From Mycobacterium branderi (lineage in GTDB: Bacteria > Actinomycetota > Actinomycetes > Mycobacteriales > Mycobacteriaceae): a stretch of DNA of 64,000 bases. Shown here one piece after another: positions 43,763-57,644 of the stretch. The translations under genes and the position numbers were made by a program. The stretch lies in the NCBI RefSeq assembly GCF_010728725.1, contig NZ_AP022606.1:4030001-4094000 (forward strand). Reading direction: 5' to 3'. Every line of letters starts with the position of its first letter. The first letter of the stretch is position 1. The notes below the pieces were generated by a model. It saw only the letters and a list, made by a program, of their open reading frames with translations, had not been told where the DNA came from and did no database searches.

Positions 43763-45211
43763 ATGAGCTCGTCGCAGTCGAACGGTAGCGCGCAAATCGG
43801 GGTGACCGGGCTGGCGGTGATGGGCTCGAACATCGCGCGCAACTTCGCCCGGCACGGCTACACCGTGGCGCTGCACAATCGTTCGGTCGCCAAGACCGAC
43901 GCTCTGCTGAAAGAGCATGGCGCCGAAGGGAAATTCGTGCGCAGCGAAACCATCCCGGAATTCCTGGCCGCGCTGGAAAAGCCGCGACGGGTGCTGATCA
44001 TGGTCAAGGCGGGTGAGGCCACCGACGCCGTCATCAACGAGCTCGCCGACGCCATGGAAGAAGGCGACATCATCATCGACGGCGGCAACGCGCTCTACAC
44101 CGACACCATCCGCCGGGAGAAGGCGATGGCCGACCGCGGATTGCACTTCGTCGGGGCGGGCATCTCCGGCGGCGAAGAGGGCGCGCTGAACGGGCCGTCG
44201 ATCATGCCCGGCGGCCCGGCCGAGTCCTACAAGTCGCTGGGCCCGCTGCTGGAGGAGATCTCCGCGCATGTCGACGGCGTGCCGTGCTGCACGCACATCG
44301 GCCCCGACGGCTCCGGGCACTTCGTCAAGATGGTGCACAACGGCATCGAGTACTCCGACATGCAGCTCATCGGCGAGGCCTACCAGCTGCTGCGCGACGG
44401 GCTGGGCCTGACCGCGCCGCAGATCGCCGACGTCTTCACCGAGTGGAACGGCGGCGACTTGGACAGCTACCTGGTCGAGATCACCGCCGAGGTGCTGCGC
44501 CAGACCGACGCCAAGACCGGCAAGCCGCTCGTCGACGTGATCCTCGACGAGGCCGAGCAGAAGGGCACCGGCCGCTGGACCGTCAAATCGGCGCTGGATC
44601 TCGGCGTGCCGGTGACCGGGATCGCCGAGGCGGTGTTCGCCCGCGCGCTGTCCGGGTCGGTCGACCAGCGCAAGGCTGCCGTCGGGCTGGCCTCCGGCCG
44701 CCTCGGTGAACGGCCCAGCGACCCTGACACCTTCACCGAGGATGTCCGGCAGGCGCTGTACGCCTCGAAGATCGTCGCATATTCGCAGGGGTTCAACCAG
44801 ATTCAGGCCGGCAGCGCCGAATACGGCTGGAACATCACCCCCGGCGACCTGGCGACCATCTGGCGCGGCGGCTGCATCATCCGGGCGAAGTTCCTCAACC
44901 GCATCAAGGAGGCCTTCGACGCCGACCCGAATCTGGCGAGTCTCATCGTCGCGCCGTACTTTCGCAGCGCCGTCGAATCGGCGATCGACAGCTGGCGCCG
45001 GGTGGTGTGCACCGCCACTCAGCTGGGTATCCCGATCCCGGGATTCTCCTCGGCGCTCTCGTATTACGACGCACTGCGCACCGAACGGTTGCCCGCCGCG
45101 CTCACTCAGGCCCAGCGTGACTTCTTCGGTGCGCACACCTACGGGCGGATCGACGCGCCGGGTAAGTTCCACACGCTGTGGAGCGGGGACCGCAGCGAGG
45201 TCACGGCTTAA
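43763..45211 (+). CDS. gnd1: 6-phosphogluconate dehydrogenase (decarboxylating)
   Basis: The protein is 482 residues. NADP-binding IGVTGLAVMGSNIARNFAR is at the N-terminus, the substrate-binding GISGGEEGALNGPSIMPGG near 128, and GHFVKMVHNGIEYSDMQL carries the catalytic Lys. The C-terminal helical domain is complete. It converts 6-phosphogluconate to ribulose 5-phosphate and CO2 in the pentose phosphate pathway. The ATG at 43763 is preceded by GAGGCGG. guaB1 follows 15 bp later, as in M. tuberculosis (Rv1844c-Rv1843c). Confidence 0.96.
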   Translation: MSSSQSNGSAQIGVTGLAVMGSNIARNFARHGYTVALHNRSVAKTDALLKEHGAEGKFVRSETIPEFLAALEKPRRVLIMVKAGEATDAVINELADAMEEGDIIIDGGNALYTDTIRREKAMADRGLHFVGAGISGGEEGALNGPSIMPGGPAESYKSLGPLLEEISAHVDGVPCCTHIGPDGSGHFVKMVHNGIEYSDMQLIGEAYQLLRDGLGLTAPQIADVFTEWNGGDLDSYLVEITAEVLRQTDAKTGKPLVDVILDEAEQKGTGRWTVKSALDLGVPVTGIAEAVFARALSGSVDQRKAAVGLASGRLGERPSDPDTFTEDVRQALYASKIVAYSQGFNQIQAGSAEYGWNITPGDLATIWRGGCIIRAKFLNRIKEAFDADPNLASLIVAPYFRSAVESAIDSWRRVVCTATQLGIPIPGFSSALSYYDALRTERLPAALTQAQRDFFGAHTYGRIDAPGKFHTLWSGDRSEVTA

Positions 45212-46663
<1,452 letters not shown>

Positions 46664-46723
46664 GCAAGGCTTTTCGCTAGGATGTGAACTTCACGCGCAG
46701 CCGCAGCGAGGGGAAGGGATCAA

Positions 46724-46836
46724 GTGCCGCAGGCACCCGTCGAGGCCGTTGGCTTCCGGGCCGAGCGGCCGTGTGCGGAATCCGAGGAGCCGGTTTCTAG
46801 ACGGCCGGGCGCCCGGCCCGGCGGATTCGGCTCCCG

Positions 46837-46840
<4 letters not shown>
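46724..46840 (+). CDS. Candidate 38-residue leader peptide coupled to CNNM gene
   Basis: A GTG at 46724, six bases after GGGGAAGGG, opens a frame of 39 codons including the stop, whose TGA at 46838-46840 overlaps the ATG of the CNNM gene (ATGA). The peptide begins [17 protein letters not shown] if GTG is read as Met; it has one cysteine and is rich in Arg, Pro and Glu. No homologue is known to me. The overlap suggests translational coupling, because the CNNM gene itself has no clear ribosome site. Confidence 0.5.
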
Positions 46841-48173
<1,333 letters not shown>

Positions 48174-48174
<1 letters not shown>

Positions 48175-49235
48175 TGGCGGGCGACCTCGGCGACGTGCTC
48201 GCCATCGCGGCGACCGTCCTGCTGATCGCCGCCAACGCGTTTTTCGTCGGCGCCGAGTTCTCGCTGATCTCCGTGCGCCGCGACCGGCTCGAAGCATTGG
48301 CCGAGCAGGGCAGGTCCAGCGCGGTCACCGTGATCCGGGCCGGCGAGCGGCTGCCGCTGATGTTCGCCGGCGCCCAGCTGGGCATCACGGTGGCGTCGCT
48401 GCTGCTCGGCCGGATCGGCGAGCCGGCGGTCGCCGACCTTCTGCGCGACTCGGTCGGCCCGCTCGGCCTTTCCGACGCGCTGCTGCACACCGCATCGTTC
48501 GTCATCGCGCTCGCAATCGTGGTGACCCTGCACGTGCTGCTCGGCGAGATGGTCCCGAAGAACATCGCGATCGCCGGCCCCGAGAAGGCGGCGATGCTGT
48601 TGATCCCGGCCTACCTGGTCTATGTGCGGGCCGCCCGCCCGTTGATCGGGTTGTACAACTGGTGCGCCAGCGCGGTACTGCGGGCGCTGGGCGTTCCGCT
48701 GCGCGATGAGCTCGACGTCACGGTGTCGACCGTGGAGCTGTCCGAGATGATCGCCGAATCGGTGTCGGAAGGGCTGCTGGACCCCGAGGAGCACACGCGG
48801 CTCACGCGCGCCCTGCAGATCCGCAACCGGGTAGTCGCCGACGTTGCACTGCCGGTCGCGGATATCCGGGCTGTGCCGGTGGCCGCCCCCGGTCGCGGGC
48901 CGACGGTCCAGGCGGTCGAGCAGGCGTTGACCGACACCGGCTACTCCAGGTTTCCGGTGACCGACGTCGACGGCGGTTTCATCGGTTACCTGCACATCAA
49001 GGATGTGCTGTCGCTGGGCGATGATCCGCAGGCCGTGATCGACCCGGCGATCGTGCGGCCGCTGCCGGAGGTTCCCGAGTCGATGCCGCTGCCGGAGGCG
49101 CTGTCGCGGATGCGCCGCAGCAAAAGCCATTTGGCGCTGGTCACCGGCGACGGCGCCGTGGTCGCGATGGTGGCGCTGGAGGACCTGGTCGAGGATCTGG
49201 TCGGTACTGTGCGCGACGGGACGCATCGTGTCTGA
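48174..49235 (+). CDS. CNNM/CBS-family membrane protein, second paralogue (Rv1841c-like)
   Basis: The protein is 353 residues: a DUF21 membrane domain (LAIAATVLLIAANAFFVGAEFSL, FAGAQLGITVASLLLGRIGEP, LGEMVPKNIAIAGP) and a CBS pair ending in LEDLVEDLVGTVRDG. Unlike its upstream partner it lacks the CorC/HlyC C-terminal domain. TGATG joins the two genes, so they are translated together and may form a heteromeric complex. The final eight bases overlap the next gene. Confidence 0.92.
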
Positions 49236-50100
49236 GGTGCTCGAGCCCGATCAGTGGATGGCCCGCGCCGATGCCTATCGCGGACGCGTCGAAACCTTCC
49301 TGCGTTCGCACCGGCCCGGCGAGCCGCATCCGGTGTGGGACTTCCTGTTCCGCTACTACAGCCTGCGGCCCGGCCAGCTGCGGTGCTGGCATCCCGGCTA
49401 TGGCGTGGTGCTGGCCGGCGACCGGGCGGTCCGCCGGTATCGCGGCCGCCGCGGCTACAGCGTCTGCGCTGGCGGGGTCACGGTCAGCGACGGCTTCCTG
49501 CGCAGCCGACTGGATACACTTCGGTTCGTGGCGCGGCTGCAACGCGCGACCGCGCAGCGACCGGCCCGGCTGAACTGCTTCGGCCTGCACGAGTGGGCGA
49601 TGGTGTACCGCTCCGGCGCCGTGCGCCACGACCGTGTGCCGCTGCGGCTGGGCGCCGCGGGCACCGACGCCGTCGTCGACACGGAGATCGCCGGACCGTT
49701 GCGCTGCACCCACTTCGACGCGTTTCGCTTCTTCACGGCCGACGCCGCGGCGCGCAACGCCGGCGCACCTGCCCGTGCCACCCAGCCGGACTGGGAGCAG
49801 CCCGGGTGTCTGCACTCCAACATGGATTTGTATAAATGGTGTTACAAGCTGAGCCCGTTGATCGACTCTGAGCTGCTGCTGGACTGCCTGGAACTGGCCG
49901 CGGCGGCACGTGAAGTCGACATGCGGGCCAGCCCGTATGACCTTCGCAGCTACGGGTACACACCGATCGCCGTCGAGCACAGCGCCGGCCGCGCCGAGTA
50001 CGTGCGTTGCCAGCGCGCCATCATGCTGCGCGCCGCTCCCCTGCGGGCGGCGTTGTCGGCGCGGTGTGACCTGCTGTTGCGGGCCGCCGGGTGCGGGTAA
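49228..50100 (+). CDS. Uncharacterised actinobacterial protein (often mislabelled 3-methyladenine DNA glycosylase)
   Basis: The protein is 290 residues, rich in Trp, Tyr and Cys: HPVWDFLFRYYSLRPGQLRCWHPGYG, LNCFGLHEWAMVYR, CLHSNMDLYKWCYKLSPL. I recall proteins of this pattern being labelled 3-methyladenine DNA glycosylase in databases, but no HhH or AAG motif is visible, so I do not claim that function. The GTG at 49228 lies inside the end of the CNNM gene, overlapping by 8 bp. The conserved histidines and cysteines could bind metal. Confidence 0.75.
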   Translation: MSEVLEPDQWMARADAYRGRVETFLRSHRPGEPHPVWDFLFRYYSLRPGQLRCWHPGYGVVLAGDRAVRRYRGRRGYSVCAGGVTVSDGFLRSRLDTLRFVARLQRATAQRPARLNCFGLHEWAMVYRSGAVRHDRVPLRLGAAGTDAVVDTEIAGPLRCTHFDAFRFFTADAAARNAGAPARATQPDWEQPGCLHSNMDLYKWCYKLSPLIDSELLLDCLELAAAAREVDMRASPYDLRSYGYTPIAVEHSAGRAEYVRCQRAIMLRAAPLRAALSARCDLLLRAAGCG

Positions 50101-50160
50101 TCAGGCTACTGGCCGGTAGGCTGAGGTAATTGCCGAGTGCAGAGGAACCGAGGAGAAAAG

Positions 50161-52350
50161 ATGACGGATCGCGTGCCGGTTGGGAACCTGCGCGTTGCCA
50201 AGGTGCTGTACGACTTCATCAATACCGAAGCTCTGCCCGGCACCGATATCGACCCCGACAGCTTCTGGGCGGGGGTCGACAAGGTGGTCACCGACCTGAC
50301 CCCGCAGAACCGCGACCTGCTGGCGCGCCGAGATGAGCTGCAGGCCCAGATCGACAAGTGGCACCGCCACCGCGTCATCGAACCGCACGACGCCGACGCC
50401 TACCGGCAGTTCCTCACCGAAATCGGTTATTTGCAACCCGAACCCGACGATTTCACGATCACCACCGCCGACGTCGACCCCGAGATCACCACGACGGCCG
50501 GGCCGCAGTTGGTGGTGCCGGTGACCAACGCGCGGTTCGCGCTGAACGCCGCCAACGCCCGCTGGGGCTCGCTGTACGACGCGCTGTACGGCACCGACGT
50601 CATCCCGGAAACCGACGGCGCCGAGCAAACCAGCGGCTACAACAAGGTGCGCGGCGACAAGGTGATCGCCTACGCCCGGAAGTTCCTCGACGAGGCGGCG
50701 CCGCTGGAATCGGGCTCGTGGGCCGACGCGACGGGTCTGTCAGTCGACGACGGCCAGCTGAAGGTTGCCACCGACGACGGATCCGTCGGGCTGGCCAGCC
50801 CGGAGAAGTTCGCCGGCTACACCGGACAGCTCGGTGACCCTGACTGGTCGGTGCTGCTGGTGAACAACGGCCTGCATATCGAGATCCTGATCGACCCGGA
50901 GTCGCCGGTCGGCAAGACCGACCGCGCCGGCATCAAGGACGTGGTTCTGGAGTCGGCGGTCACCACGATCATCGACTTCGAGGACGCGGTGGCCGCCGTC
51001 GACGCCGACGACAAGACCCGCGCCTACCGCAACTGGCTGGGTCTGAACAAGGGCGACCTGGCCGCCGAGGTGGACAAGGACGGCAAGACGTTCACCCGGG
51101 TGCTCAGCCAGGACCGTACCTACTCCGCGCCTGACGGCGGCGAGTTCACCCTGCCTGGGCGTGCGCTGCTGTTCGTGCGCAACGTCGGGCATTTGATGAC
51201 CAACGACGCCATCGTCGACGCGGACGGCAACGAGGTGTTCGAGGGCATCCAGGACGCGCTGTTCACCGGCTTGTGCGCGATCCACGGGCTGAAGGCCTCC
51301 GACGGCAACGGGCCGCTGGTCAACAGCCGCACCGGCTCGATCTACATCGTCAAGCCCAAGATGCACGGTCCCGACGAGGTGGCGTTCACCACCGAATTGT
51401 TCAGCCGGGTCGAAGACGTGCTGGGCCTGCCGCAGAAGACGCTCAAGGTCGGTGTCATGGACGAGGAGCGGCGCACCACCGTCAACCTGAAGGCCTGCAT
51501 CAAAGCCGCAGCCGACCGAATTGTGTTCATCAACACCGGTTTTCTGGACCGCACCGGCGACGAGATCCACACCTCGATGGAGGCTGGGCCGATGGTGCGC
51601 AAGGGCGCCATGAAGACTCAGCCGTGGATCCTGGCCTACGAGGACAACAACGTCGATGTCGGTCTGGCCACCGGATTCGCCGCGCATGCCCAGATCGGCA
51701 AGGGCATGTGGACCATGACCGAGCTGATGGCCGACATGGTCGAGCAGAAGATCGCCCAGCCCAAGGCCGGCGCCAGCACCGCGTGGGTGCCGTCGCCGAC
51801 CGCGGCCACTCTGCATGCCATGCACTACCACTACGTGGATGTCGTTGCGGTGCAAAAGGAATTGGCGGGCAAGAAGCGCGCCACCATTGACCAGTTGCTG
51901 ACCATCCCGCTGGCCACCAAGGAATTGGCCTGGGCGCCCGAGGAGATCCGCGAGGAGATCGACAACAACTGCCAGTCGATCCTGGGCTACGTGGTGCGCT
52001 GGATCGACCAGGGCGTCGGCTCGTCCAAGGTGCCCGACATCCACAACGTCGCGTTGATGGAAGACCGTGCGACGCTTCGGATTTCGAGCCAACTGCTGGC
52101 CAACTGGTTGAAGCACGGCGTGATCACGGCCGAGGATGTGCGCGCCGGGCTGGAGCGAATGGCGCCGATGGTGGACCAGCAGAACGCCGGCGACCCGGCC
52201 TATCTGCCGATGGCGCCCAACTTCGACGACAGCATCGCCTTCCTCGCCGCCGAGGAGCTGATCCTGTCCGGCGCCCAGCAGCCCAACGGCTACACCGAGC
52301 CGATTCTGCACCGGCGCCGCCGCGAGTTTAAGGCCCGCTCGAGTGCCTGA
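50161..52350 (+). CDS. glcB: Malate synthase G
   Basis: The protein is 729 residues (M. tuberculosis GlcB is 741). A TIM barrel with inserted domain is shown by [75 protein letters not shown] and a late [19 protein letters not shown], which holds the catalytic Asp-Arg region. It condenses glyoxylate with acetyl-CoA to malate in the glyoxylate shunt. GAGGAGAAAAG precedes the ATG. The stop overlaps the next start (TGATG). Confidence 0.96.
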   Translation: MTDRVPVGNLRVAKVLYDFINTEALPGTDIDPDSFWAGVDKVVTDLTPQNRDLLARRDELQAQIDKWHRHRVIEPHDADAYRQFLTEIGYLQPEPDDFTITTADVDPEITTTAGPQLVVPVTNARFALNAANARWGSLYDALYGTDVIPETDGAEQTSGYNKVRGDKVIAYARKFLDEAAPLESGSWADATGLSVDDGQLKVATDDGSVGLASPEKFAGYTGQLGDPDWSVLLVNNGLHIEILIDPESPVGKTDRAGIKDVVLESAVTTIIDFEDAVAAVDADDKTRAYRNWLGLNKGDLAAEVDKDGKTFTRVLSQDRTYSAPDGGEFTLPGRALLFVRNVGHLMTNDAIVDADGNEVFEGIQDALFTGLCAIHGLKASDGNGPLVNSRTGSIYIVKPKMHGPDEVAFTTELFSRVEDVLGLPQKTLKVGVMDEERRTTVNLKACIKAAADRIVFINTGFLDRTGDEIHTSMEAGPMVRKGAMKTQPWILAYEDNNVDVGLATGFAAHAQIGKGMWTMTELMADMVEQKIAQPKAGASTAWVPSPTAATLHAMHYHYVDVVAVQKELAGKKRATIDQLLTIPLATKELAWAPEEIREEIDNNCQSILGYVVRWIDQGVGSSKVPDIHNVALMEDRATLRISSQLLANWLKHGVITAEDVRAGLERMAPMVDQQNAGDPAYLPMAPNFDDSIAFLAAEELILSGAQQPNGYTEPILHRRRREFKARSSA

Positions 52351-54398
52351 TGGGTAGGCACAGCATTCCGGACCCCGACGAGTCCGAGGAACCGGCAGAC
52401 GACTACGTCGAGCCCGACGATCACGAAACTGGTTGGCCCCCAGGCGGTTCCGGCGGCGCCCGCCGACGCTATGCCGATCAGGCAGCTGACGAGTACCACG
52501 ACGAGCTTCCCGACGACCCGGGTTACGCCGACTTCGACGAGTACCTCGAGGAGCCGGTCGAGCACCGCTATGCCGAGGAATCCGACGACTACCCGGATTT
52601 CGCGCCTCTGGCTCAGCAGCCGCCGACCCCGCCGCCGAGTCGCGGCGGCCATCGCGGCGCCGCCGACTGGGTGCGCCGCCACCGCAGCGACGGCGGCCGA
52701 CGCGGCGTCAGCATCGGCGTGATCGCTGCCCTGGTGACCGTCGTCGTGGTGGTCGCCGCGGTCATTCTGTGGCGGTTTTTCGGGGATGCGTTGTCCCACC
52801 GTTCCCACACCGCGGCAGGGCGGTGCATCGCCGGCAAGGACACGGTCGCCGTCATCGCCGATCCGTCCATTGCCGAGCCTGTGGCCAAGCTCGCCGAGCG
52901 CTACAACGCCACGGCGACGCCCGTGGGCGATCGCTGTGTCGCGGTCAGCGTCAAATCCGCGGGTTCCGACGCCGTCATCAACGGATTCGTCGGGAACTGG
53001 CCGGACGACCTCGGTCCGCGACCGGGCCTGTGGATTCCGGGCAGCTCGGTGTCGGCGGCCCGGCTGACGGCCACCGCCGGGCAGAAAACGGTCACGGATA
53101 GCCGCTCGCTGGTCAAATCGCCGGTGCTGCTGGCGGTGCGACCCGAGCTGCAACGCGGGCTGGGCAGCCAGAACTGGTCGACGCTGCCCGGGTTGCAGAC
53201 CAAACCCGACAGCTTGGCCGCGCTGAAGCTGCCGGGCTGGGGGTCGTTGCGGCTGGCGCTGCCGACCAGTGGCAACGGCGATGCGGCGTATCTGGCGGCC
53301 GAGGCGGTGGCCGCTGCGTCGGCGCCGCACGGTGCGCCCCCCACCGCGGGCACCGGTGCCGTGCGCACACTGGTTGGCGCTCAGCCGAAGCTGCCCGACA
53401 GCTCGCTGGACGAGGCGATGAACGCCCTTCTCAAATCCGGTGACCCGGCCGGCGCGCCGGTGCACGCCGTCGTCACCACCGAACAGCAGCTGTTCGCACG
53501 CGGCCAGTCTCTTCCCGACGCCTCCAACTCGCTGGCCTCGTGGCTGCCGCCCGGGCCGGCCGCGGTGGCCGACTATCCGACGGTGCTGCTCAGCGGTTCG
53601 TGGCTGTCGGAGGAGCAGGTGACGGCGGCCAGCGCGTTCGCCCGGTTCATGCACAAATCCGACCAGCTCACCGAGCTGGCCAAGGCCGGTTTCCGCGCCG
53701 AAGGAGTCAAGCCGCCCAGCAGCGACGTCACCAGTTTCGCGGCGCTGCCGTCGACGTTGTCGGTGGGCGACGACGCGACGCGGGCCACCCTGGCCGGCAC
53801 GCTGAGCGCGCCGTCGAACGGCCCGGCCGCCACCATCATGCTCGACCAGTCCATGACCACCGACGAGGGCGGCAAGTCGCGGCTGGCCAATGTGGTTGCA
53901 GCACTTGACAACCGGATCCGCGCGCTGCCGCCGAGCTCGGTCATTGGGCTGTGGACGTTCGACGGCAAGGAGGGCCGCACCGAGGTGTCGGCCGGTCCGC
54001 TGGACGATCAGGTCGATGGGCAGCCCCGCTCGGCTGCGCTCATCGCGGCGCTGGACAAGCAGTACTCCTCGGCCGGCGGGGCCGTCTCGTTCACCACGCT
54101 GCGGATGGTCTACCAGGCCGCGCAGGCCAATTTCCGTGACGGGCAAACGAATTCGGTGCTGGTGATCACGGCCGGCCCGCACACCGATCAGACTCTCGAC
54201 GGCCCGGGTCTTCAGGACTTCATCCGGCGAAGCGCCGATCCGGCTAAGCCGGTGGCCGTGAACGTCATCGACTTCGGCGCCGACTCCGACCGCTCGACCT
54301 GGGAGGCGGTCGCGCAGCTGTCCGGCGGCAGCTACCAGAACCTGGCGACGTCGGCCTCCCCCGACCTGGCGACCGCGGTGACCAACTACCTGAGCTGA
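52350..54398 (+). CDS. Membrane protein with binding-protein-like and VWA-type domains (Rv1836c-like)
   Basis: The protein is 682 residues: an acidic, Tyr/Asp-rich cytoplasmic N-terminus (1-~115), one membrane helix (GVIAALVTVVVVVAAVILWRF), an extracellular domain resembling solute-binding folds (VAVIADPSIAEPVAKLAERY), and a C-terminal von Willebrand A-like domain. Its metal-site motif reads DQSMT instead of DxSxS. It corresponds to Rv1836c (677 residues), also next to glcB. Its ATG overlaps the glcB stop by one base. Function unknown; an envelope-scaffold role is plausible. Confidence 0.86.
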   Translation: MGRHSIPDPDESEEPADDYVEPDDHETGWPPGGSGGARRRYADQAADEYHDELPDDPGYADFDEYLEEPVEHRYAEESDDYPDFAPLAQQPPTPPPSRGGHRGAADWVRRHRSDGGRRGVSIGVIAALVTVVVVVAAVILWRFFGDALSHRSHTAAGRCIAGKDTVAVIADPSIAEPVAKLAERYNATATPVGDRCVAVSVKSAGSDAVINGFVGNWPDDLGPRPGLWIPGSSVSAARLTATAGQKTVTDSRSLVKSPVLLAVRPELQRGLGSQNWSTLPGLQTKPDSLAALKLPGWGSLRLALPTSGNGDAAYLAAEAVAAASAPHGAPPTAGTGAVRTLVGAQPKLPDSSLDEAMNALLKSGDPAGAPVHAVVTTEQQLFARGQSLPDASNSLASWLPPGPAAVADYPTVLLSGSWLSEEQVTAASAFARFMHKSDQLTELAKAGFRAEGVKPPSSDVTSFAALPSTLSVGDDATRATLAGTLSAPSNGPAATIMLDQSMTTDEGGKSRLANVVAALDNRIRALPPSSVIGLWTFDGKEGRTEVSAGPLDDQVDGQPRSAALIAALDKQYSSAGGAVSFTTLRMVYQAAQANFRDGQTNSVLVITAGPHTDQTLDGPGLQDFIRRSADPAKPVAVNVIDFGADSDRSTWEAVAQLSGGSYQNLATSASPDLATAVTNYLS

Positions 54399-54773
54399 TC
54401 AGGCTTCGGCAGCTTCTGCGCGAATTCGATGATGTTGCCGTCTGGGTCGGCGACGTGCAGTGTGCGTTCGTGCCACGGCCGGTCGACCGGTCCGGTGAGG
54501 ATCTCGGCACCGAGCCGGCGCAGCCGCTCTGCTTCGCCGTCGACGTCGTCGACCAGGAAGCCGATCTCGCCGCACGGCGGGTTGCCCCTCTCGGCGACCG
54601 ATGAGCGTCGGCAGCTGCGACCGGTCGAAAAGCGCGAACTTGGTGTTGTCCATGGCGAATTCGACGTAGCCGTCGCCCTCGATGCGCACCTGCAGGCCGA
54701 TCACGTCGCGATAGAACGCCACCGACCGCTGCAGCGACTCGACGTAGTGGATGACGTAGTCGACGCGGGGCAT
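54386..54773 (-). pseudogene. Glyoxalase/VOC-family gene with +1 frameshift
   Basis: The frame starts at an ATG at 54771-54773 with MPRVDYVIHYVESLQRSVAFY, a typical VOC protein start, and reads well to TLIGR. It then loses sense, while the shifted frame gives NPPCGEIGFLVDDVDGEAER, RPWHERTLHVADPDGNIIEF, the expected second half, ending at 54386. One extra base around 54590-54600 explains it. Without it the protein would be about 128 residues, standard for the family. It may be a decayed gene or a sequence error. The 3' end overlaps the VWA gene by 13 bp. Confidence 0.75.
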
Positions 54774-54787
54774 GCAATCCACGGTAG

Positions 54788-57613
54788 CTATGCGTAGGCC
54801 TCCACAGGCGGGCAGGAGCAGACCAGGTTGCGGTCGCCGTAGGCGCCGTCGATGCGACGAACCGGCGGCCACACCTTGGGCCGGAAAGCTTTGCCGAGGG
54901 GATAGGCGGCCTGTTCTCGGGTGTAGGAGTGCTCCCACTTGTCGACAAGCAGGCACTCGGCGGTGTGCGGCGCGCCCCGCAGCGGGTTGTCGTCGACCGA
55001 CCACTCCCCGGACCCCACCTTGTCGATCTCGGCGCGAATCGCGATCATCGCCTCGCAGAAGGCGTCCACCTCGGCCAGGCTCTCGCTCTCGGTGGGCTCC
55101 ACCATCAGCGTGCCGGATACCGGGAAGCTCATGGTTGGAGCGTGAAAGCCGTAGTCCGCCAAGCGTTTTGCGACGTCGTCGACGGTGACACTGGTGGCCT
55201 TGGTGATGGGCCGCAGGTCCAGGATGCATTCGTGGGCGACCATGCCGTTCTCGCCGGTGTAGAGCACCGGGTAGTACTCGTCGAGCCGACGGGCGATGTA
55301 GTTGGCCGACGTGATCGCGGTCAGCGACGCTTTGCGCAGACCGTCGGCGCCCATCATCCGCAGGTAGGCCCAGGTGATCGGCAGGATCGACGCCGAGCCG
55401 TATGGCGCCGACGACACCGGGCGCCCGCCCGGCAACTCCGGCGCATACGGGTGCCCGGGCAAGAACGGGGCCAGATGCTCACGCGCGACCACCGGCCCTA
55501 CCCCGGGCCCGCCGCCGCCGTGCGGGATGCAGAACGTCTTGTGCAGGTTCAGGTGGCTGACGTCGCCGCCGAACTTCCCGGGCCGCGCCAGCCCGACGAG
55601 CGCGTTGAGGTTGGCGCCGTCGACGTAGACCTGGCCGCCGGCGTCGTGCACGGCCGCGCAGATCTCGGCGATGTCGTGCTCGTACACCCCGTGCGTGGAC
55701 GGGTAGGTGATCATCAGCGTGGAGAGCCGGTCGGCGTGCTCGGCGACCTTGGCGCGCAGATCGTCGAGGTCGACGTCGCCGTTGTCCCGGCAAGCCACCA
55801 CCGCCACCCGCAGGCCGGCCAGCGCCGCCGACGCCGCATTGGTGCCGTGCGCGCTGGACGGGATCAGGCAGATGTCGCGGTGCGGCTCACCGCGGCTGGC
55901 GTGGTAGGCGTGGATCGCCAGCAGGCCCGCATACTCGCCCTGCGAACCGGCGTTGGGTTGCAGCGAGACCGCGTCGTAGCCGGTCAGTTGCACCAGCCAG
56001 CTCTCCAGTTGCGCGATCAGGCGGCGCAGTCCGGCGGCGTCGGAGGCCGGGGCGAACGGATGCAGCCGGGCGAACTCCGGCCAGGTGATCGGTTCCATCT
56101 CGGCGGCGGCATTGAGCTTCATCGTGCACGACCCCAGCGGAATCATGCTGCGGTCCAACGCCAGATCCTTGTCGGCCAGCGTGCGCAGGTAGCGCATCAT
56201 CGACGTCTCGGTGCGGTAGCTGGTAAACGCCGGATGCGTCAGGAATTCCGACGTGCGGGTCTCGATGCCGGCGAACGCCGGCTGGGCGGGCTCTACGCCG
56301 AAGGCCGCCAGTACCGCGGCGACGTGGTCATCGGTGGTGGCCTCGTCGCAGGACACCGACACGTGGTCGTCGTCGACCCGCCACAGGTTGATGTTTTGCG
56401 CCTTGGCGGCGGCGACCACCGCGTCGGCGCGGCCCGGGACCCGCGCCAGCACGGTGTCGAAGAACCTGTCGTGCACCAGCGCGTCGCCCAGCGCGGCGGC
56501 GATCCGTTCGGCATAACCGTGCACTCGGCGCGCGATCCCGGTCAGCCCGTCGGCGCCGTGGTAACTGGCGTACATCGCGGCCATCACCGCCAGCAGCACC
56601 TGCGCGGTGCAGATGTTCGACGTCGCCTTGTCGCGACGGATGTGCTGCTCGCGGGTCTGCAGTGCAAGTCGGTACGCCGGCGTCCCGTCGGCGTCTTTCG
56701 ACACCCCGACCAGCCGTCCGGGCAGCTGGCGGGCGTGTTGCGCGTGCACCGCCAGGTATCCCGCGTGCGGGCCGCCGAAACCCATTGGCACACCGAACCT
56801 TTGGCTGCTGCCGAATGCGACGTCGGCGCCGATCTCGCCGGGCGGGGTGATCAGGGTCAGCGCCAACAGGTCGGCGCCCACGGCCACCAGCGCGCCGCGC
56901 TCGTGCGCCTGCGCTATCAGCGCGCTCCAGTCGGTGATCCGGCCGCTGGCGCCCGGCAACTGGGTGACGACGCCGAAGAACTCGCCGTCGGGCAGCCCGT
57001 CGCGCAGGTCGGCGGTGACGATCTCGATGCCGAGCGGCGCGGCGCGCGTCGCCAGGACGGCCGCGGTCTGGCCGAAGACGTCGGCGTCTACGGCCAGCCG
57101 GTTGGCATTGCCTTTTACCGCGCGGTGCATCAGGGTCATCGCCTCGGCGGCCGCGGTGCCCTCGTCGAGCATCGAGGCGTTGGCGATCTCGAGACCGGTC
57201 AGGTCGGCGACCATGGTCTGGAAATTCAGCAAGGCTTCCAGCCGGCCCTGGCTGATCTCCGGCTGGTACGGCGTGTAGGCCGTGTACCAGGCCGGGTTCT
57301 CCATGATGTTGCGCAGCAGCACCGGCGGCGTGAGCGTGTCGTAGTAGCCCTGGCCGATCATCGACACCGCAACGGTGTTGGCGTCGGCCATCGCCCGCAG
57401 CTCGGCCAGCGCCTCGGTCTCGGTGGCCGGCGGCGGCAGCTGATCCAGACCGGGCGCGGAGCCGGAGTCGGTCAGCGGGTCGAGGATGCCGTTCGGGACC
57501 GCCCGTCGTGCGAGGTCGTCGAGCGAGTCGACGCCGATGACCTCGAGCATGCTCGCGATGGCGTTACCGTCGGGGCCGATGTGCCGGTCGGCGAAAGTCG
57601 TGTGGTCGGACAC
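54788..57613 (-). CDS. gcvB: Glycine dehydrogenase (decarboxylating), P-protein
   Basis: The protein is 941 residues from a GTG at 57611-57613, exactly the M. tuberculosis GcvB length, with AGGAG five bases upstream; an ATG five codons earlier lacks this spacing. [15 protein letters not shown] opens the protein, and the PLP-binding Lys lies in [19 protein letters not shown] near residue 690. It decarboxylates glycine and loads the aminomethyl group on GcvH. It is preceded by a tandem glycine riboswitch. gcvH is in the same cluster about 3 kb away; gcvT is not in the window. Confidence 0.97.
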   Translation of the reverse strand: MSDHTTFADRHIGPDGNAIASMLEVIGVDSLDDLARRAVPNGILDPLTDSGSAPGLDQLPPPATETEALAELRAMADANTVAVSMIGQGYYDTLTPPVLLRNIMENPAWYTAYTPYQPEISQGRLEALLNFQTMVADLTGLEIANASMLDEGTAAAEAMTLMHRAVKGNANRLAVDADVFGQTAAVLATRAAPLGIEIVTADLRDGLPDGEFFGVVTQLPGASGRITDWSALIAQAHERGALVAVGADLLALTLITPPGEIGADVAFGSSQRFGVPMGFGGPHAGYLAVHAQHARQLPGRLVGVSKDADGTPAYRLALQTREQHIRRDKATSNICTAQVLLAVMAAMYASYHGADGLTGIARRVHGYAERIAAALGDALVHDRFFDTVLARVPGRADAVVAAAKAQNINLWRVDDDHVSVSCDEATTDDHVAAVLAAFGVEPAQPAFAGIETRTSEFLTHPAFTSYRTETSMMRYLRTLADKDLALDRSMIPLGSCTMKLNAAAEMEPITWPEFARLHPFAPASDAAGLRRLIAQLESWLVQLTGYDAVSLQPNAGSQGEYAGLLAIHAYHASRGEPHRDICLIPSSAHGTNAASAALAGLRVAVVACRDNGDVDLDDLRAKVAEHADRLSTLMITYPSTHGVYEHDIAEICAAVHDAGGQVYVDGANLNALVGLARPGKFGGDVSHLNLHKTFCIPHGGGGPGVGPVVAREHLAPFLPGHPYAPELPGGRPVSSAPYGSASILPITWAYLRMMGADGLRKASLTAITSANYIARRLDEYYPVLYTGENGMVAHECILDLRPITKATSVTVDDVAKRLADYGFHAPTMSFPVSGTLMVEPTESESLAEVDAFCEAMIAIRAEIDKVGSGEWSVDDNPLRGAPHTAECLLVDKWEHSYTREQAAYPLGKAFRPKVWPPVRRIDGAYGDRNLVCSCPPVEAYA

Positions 57614-57644
57614 TGGGTCTCCTGACATGGGTAGAGGCCTGCGT

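Noticed and set aside
46664..46836. Possible metal riboswitch ahead of the CNNM gene
   Set aside because: No yybP-ykoY or M-box core could be identified; the short coupled ORF explains the region better.
49228..50100. 3-methyladenine DNA glycosylase label for the unknown gene
   Set aside because: No HhH-GPD or AAG-type active site is visible; the label appears to be inherited annotation.
54929..57625. Plus-strand open frame of about 900 codons opposite gcvB
   Set aside because: It mirrors gcvB codon for codon and encodes no recognisable motif.
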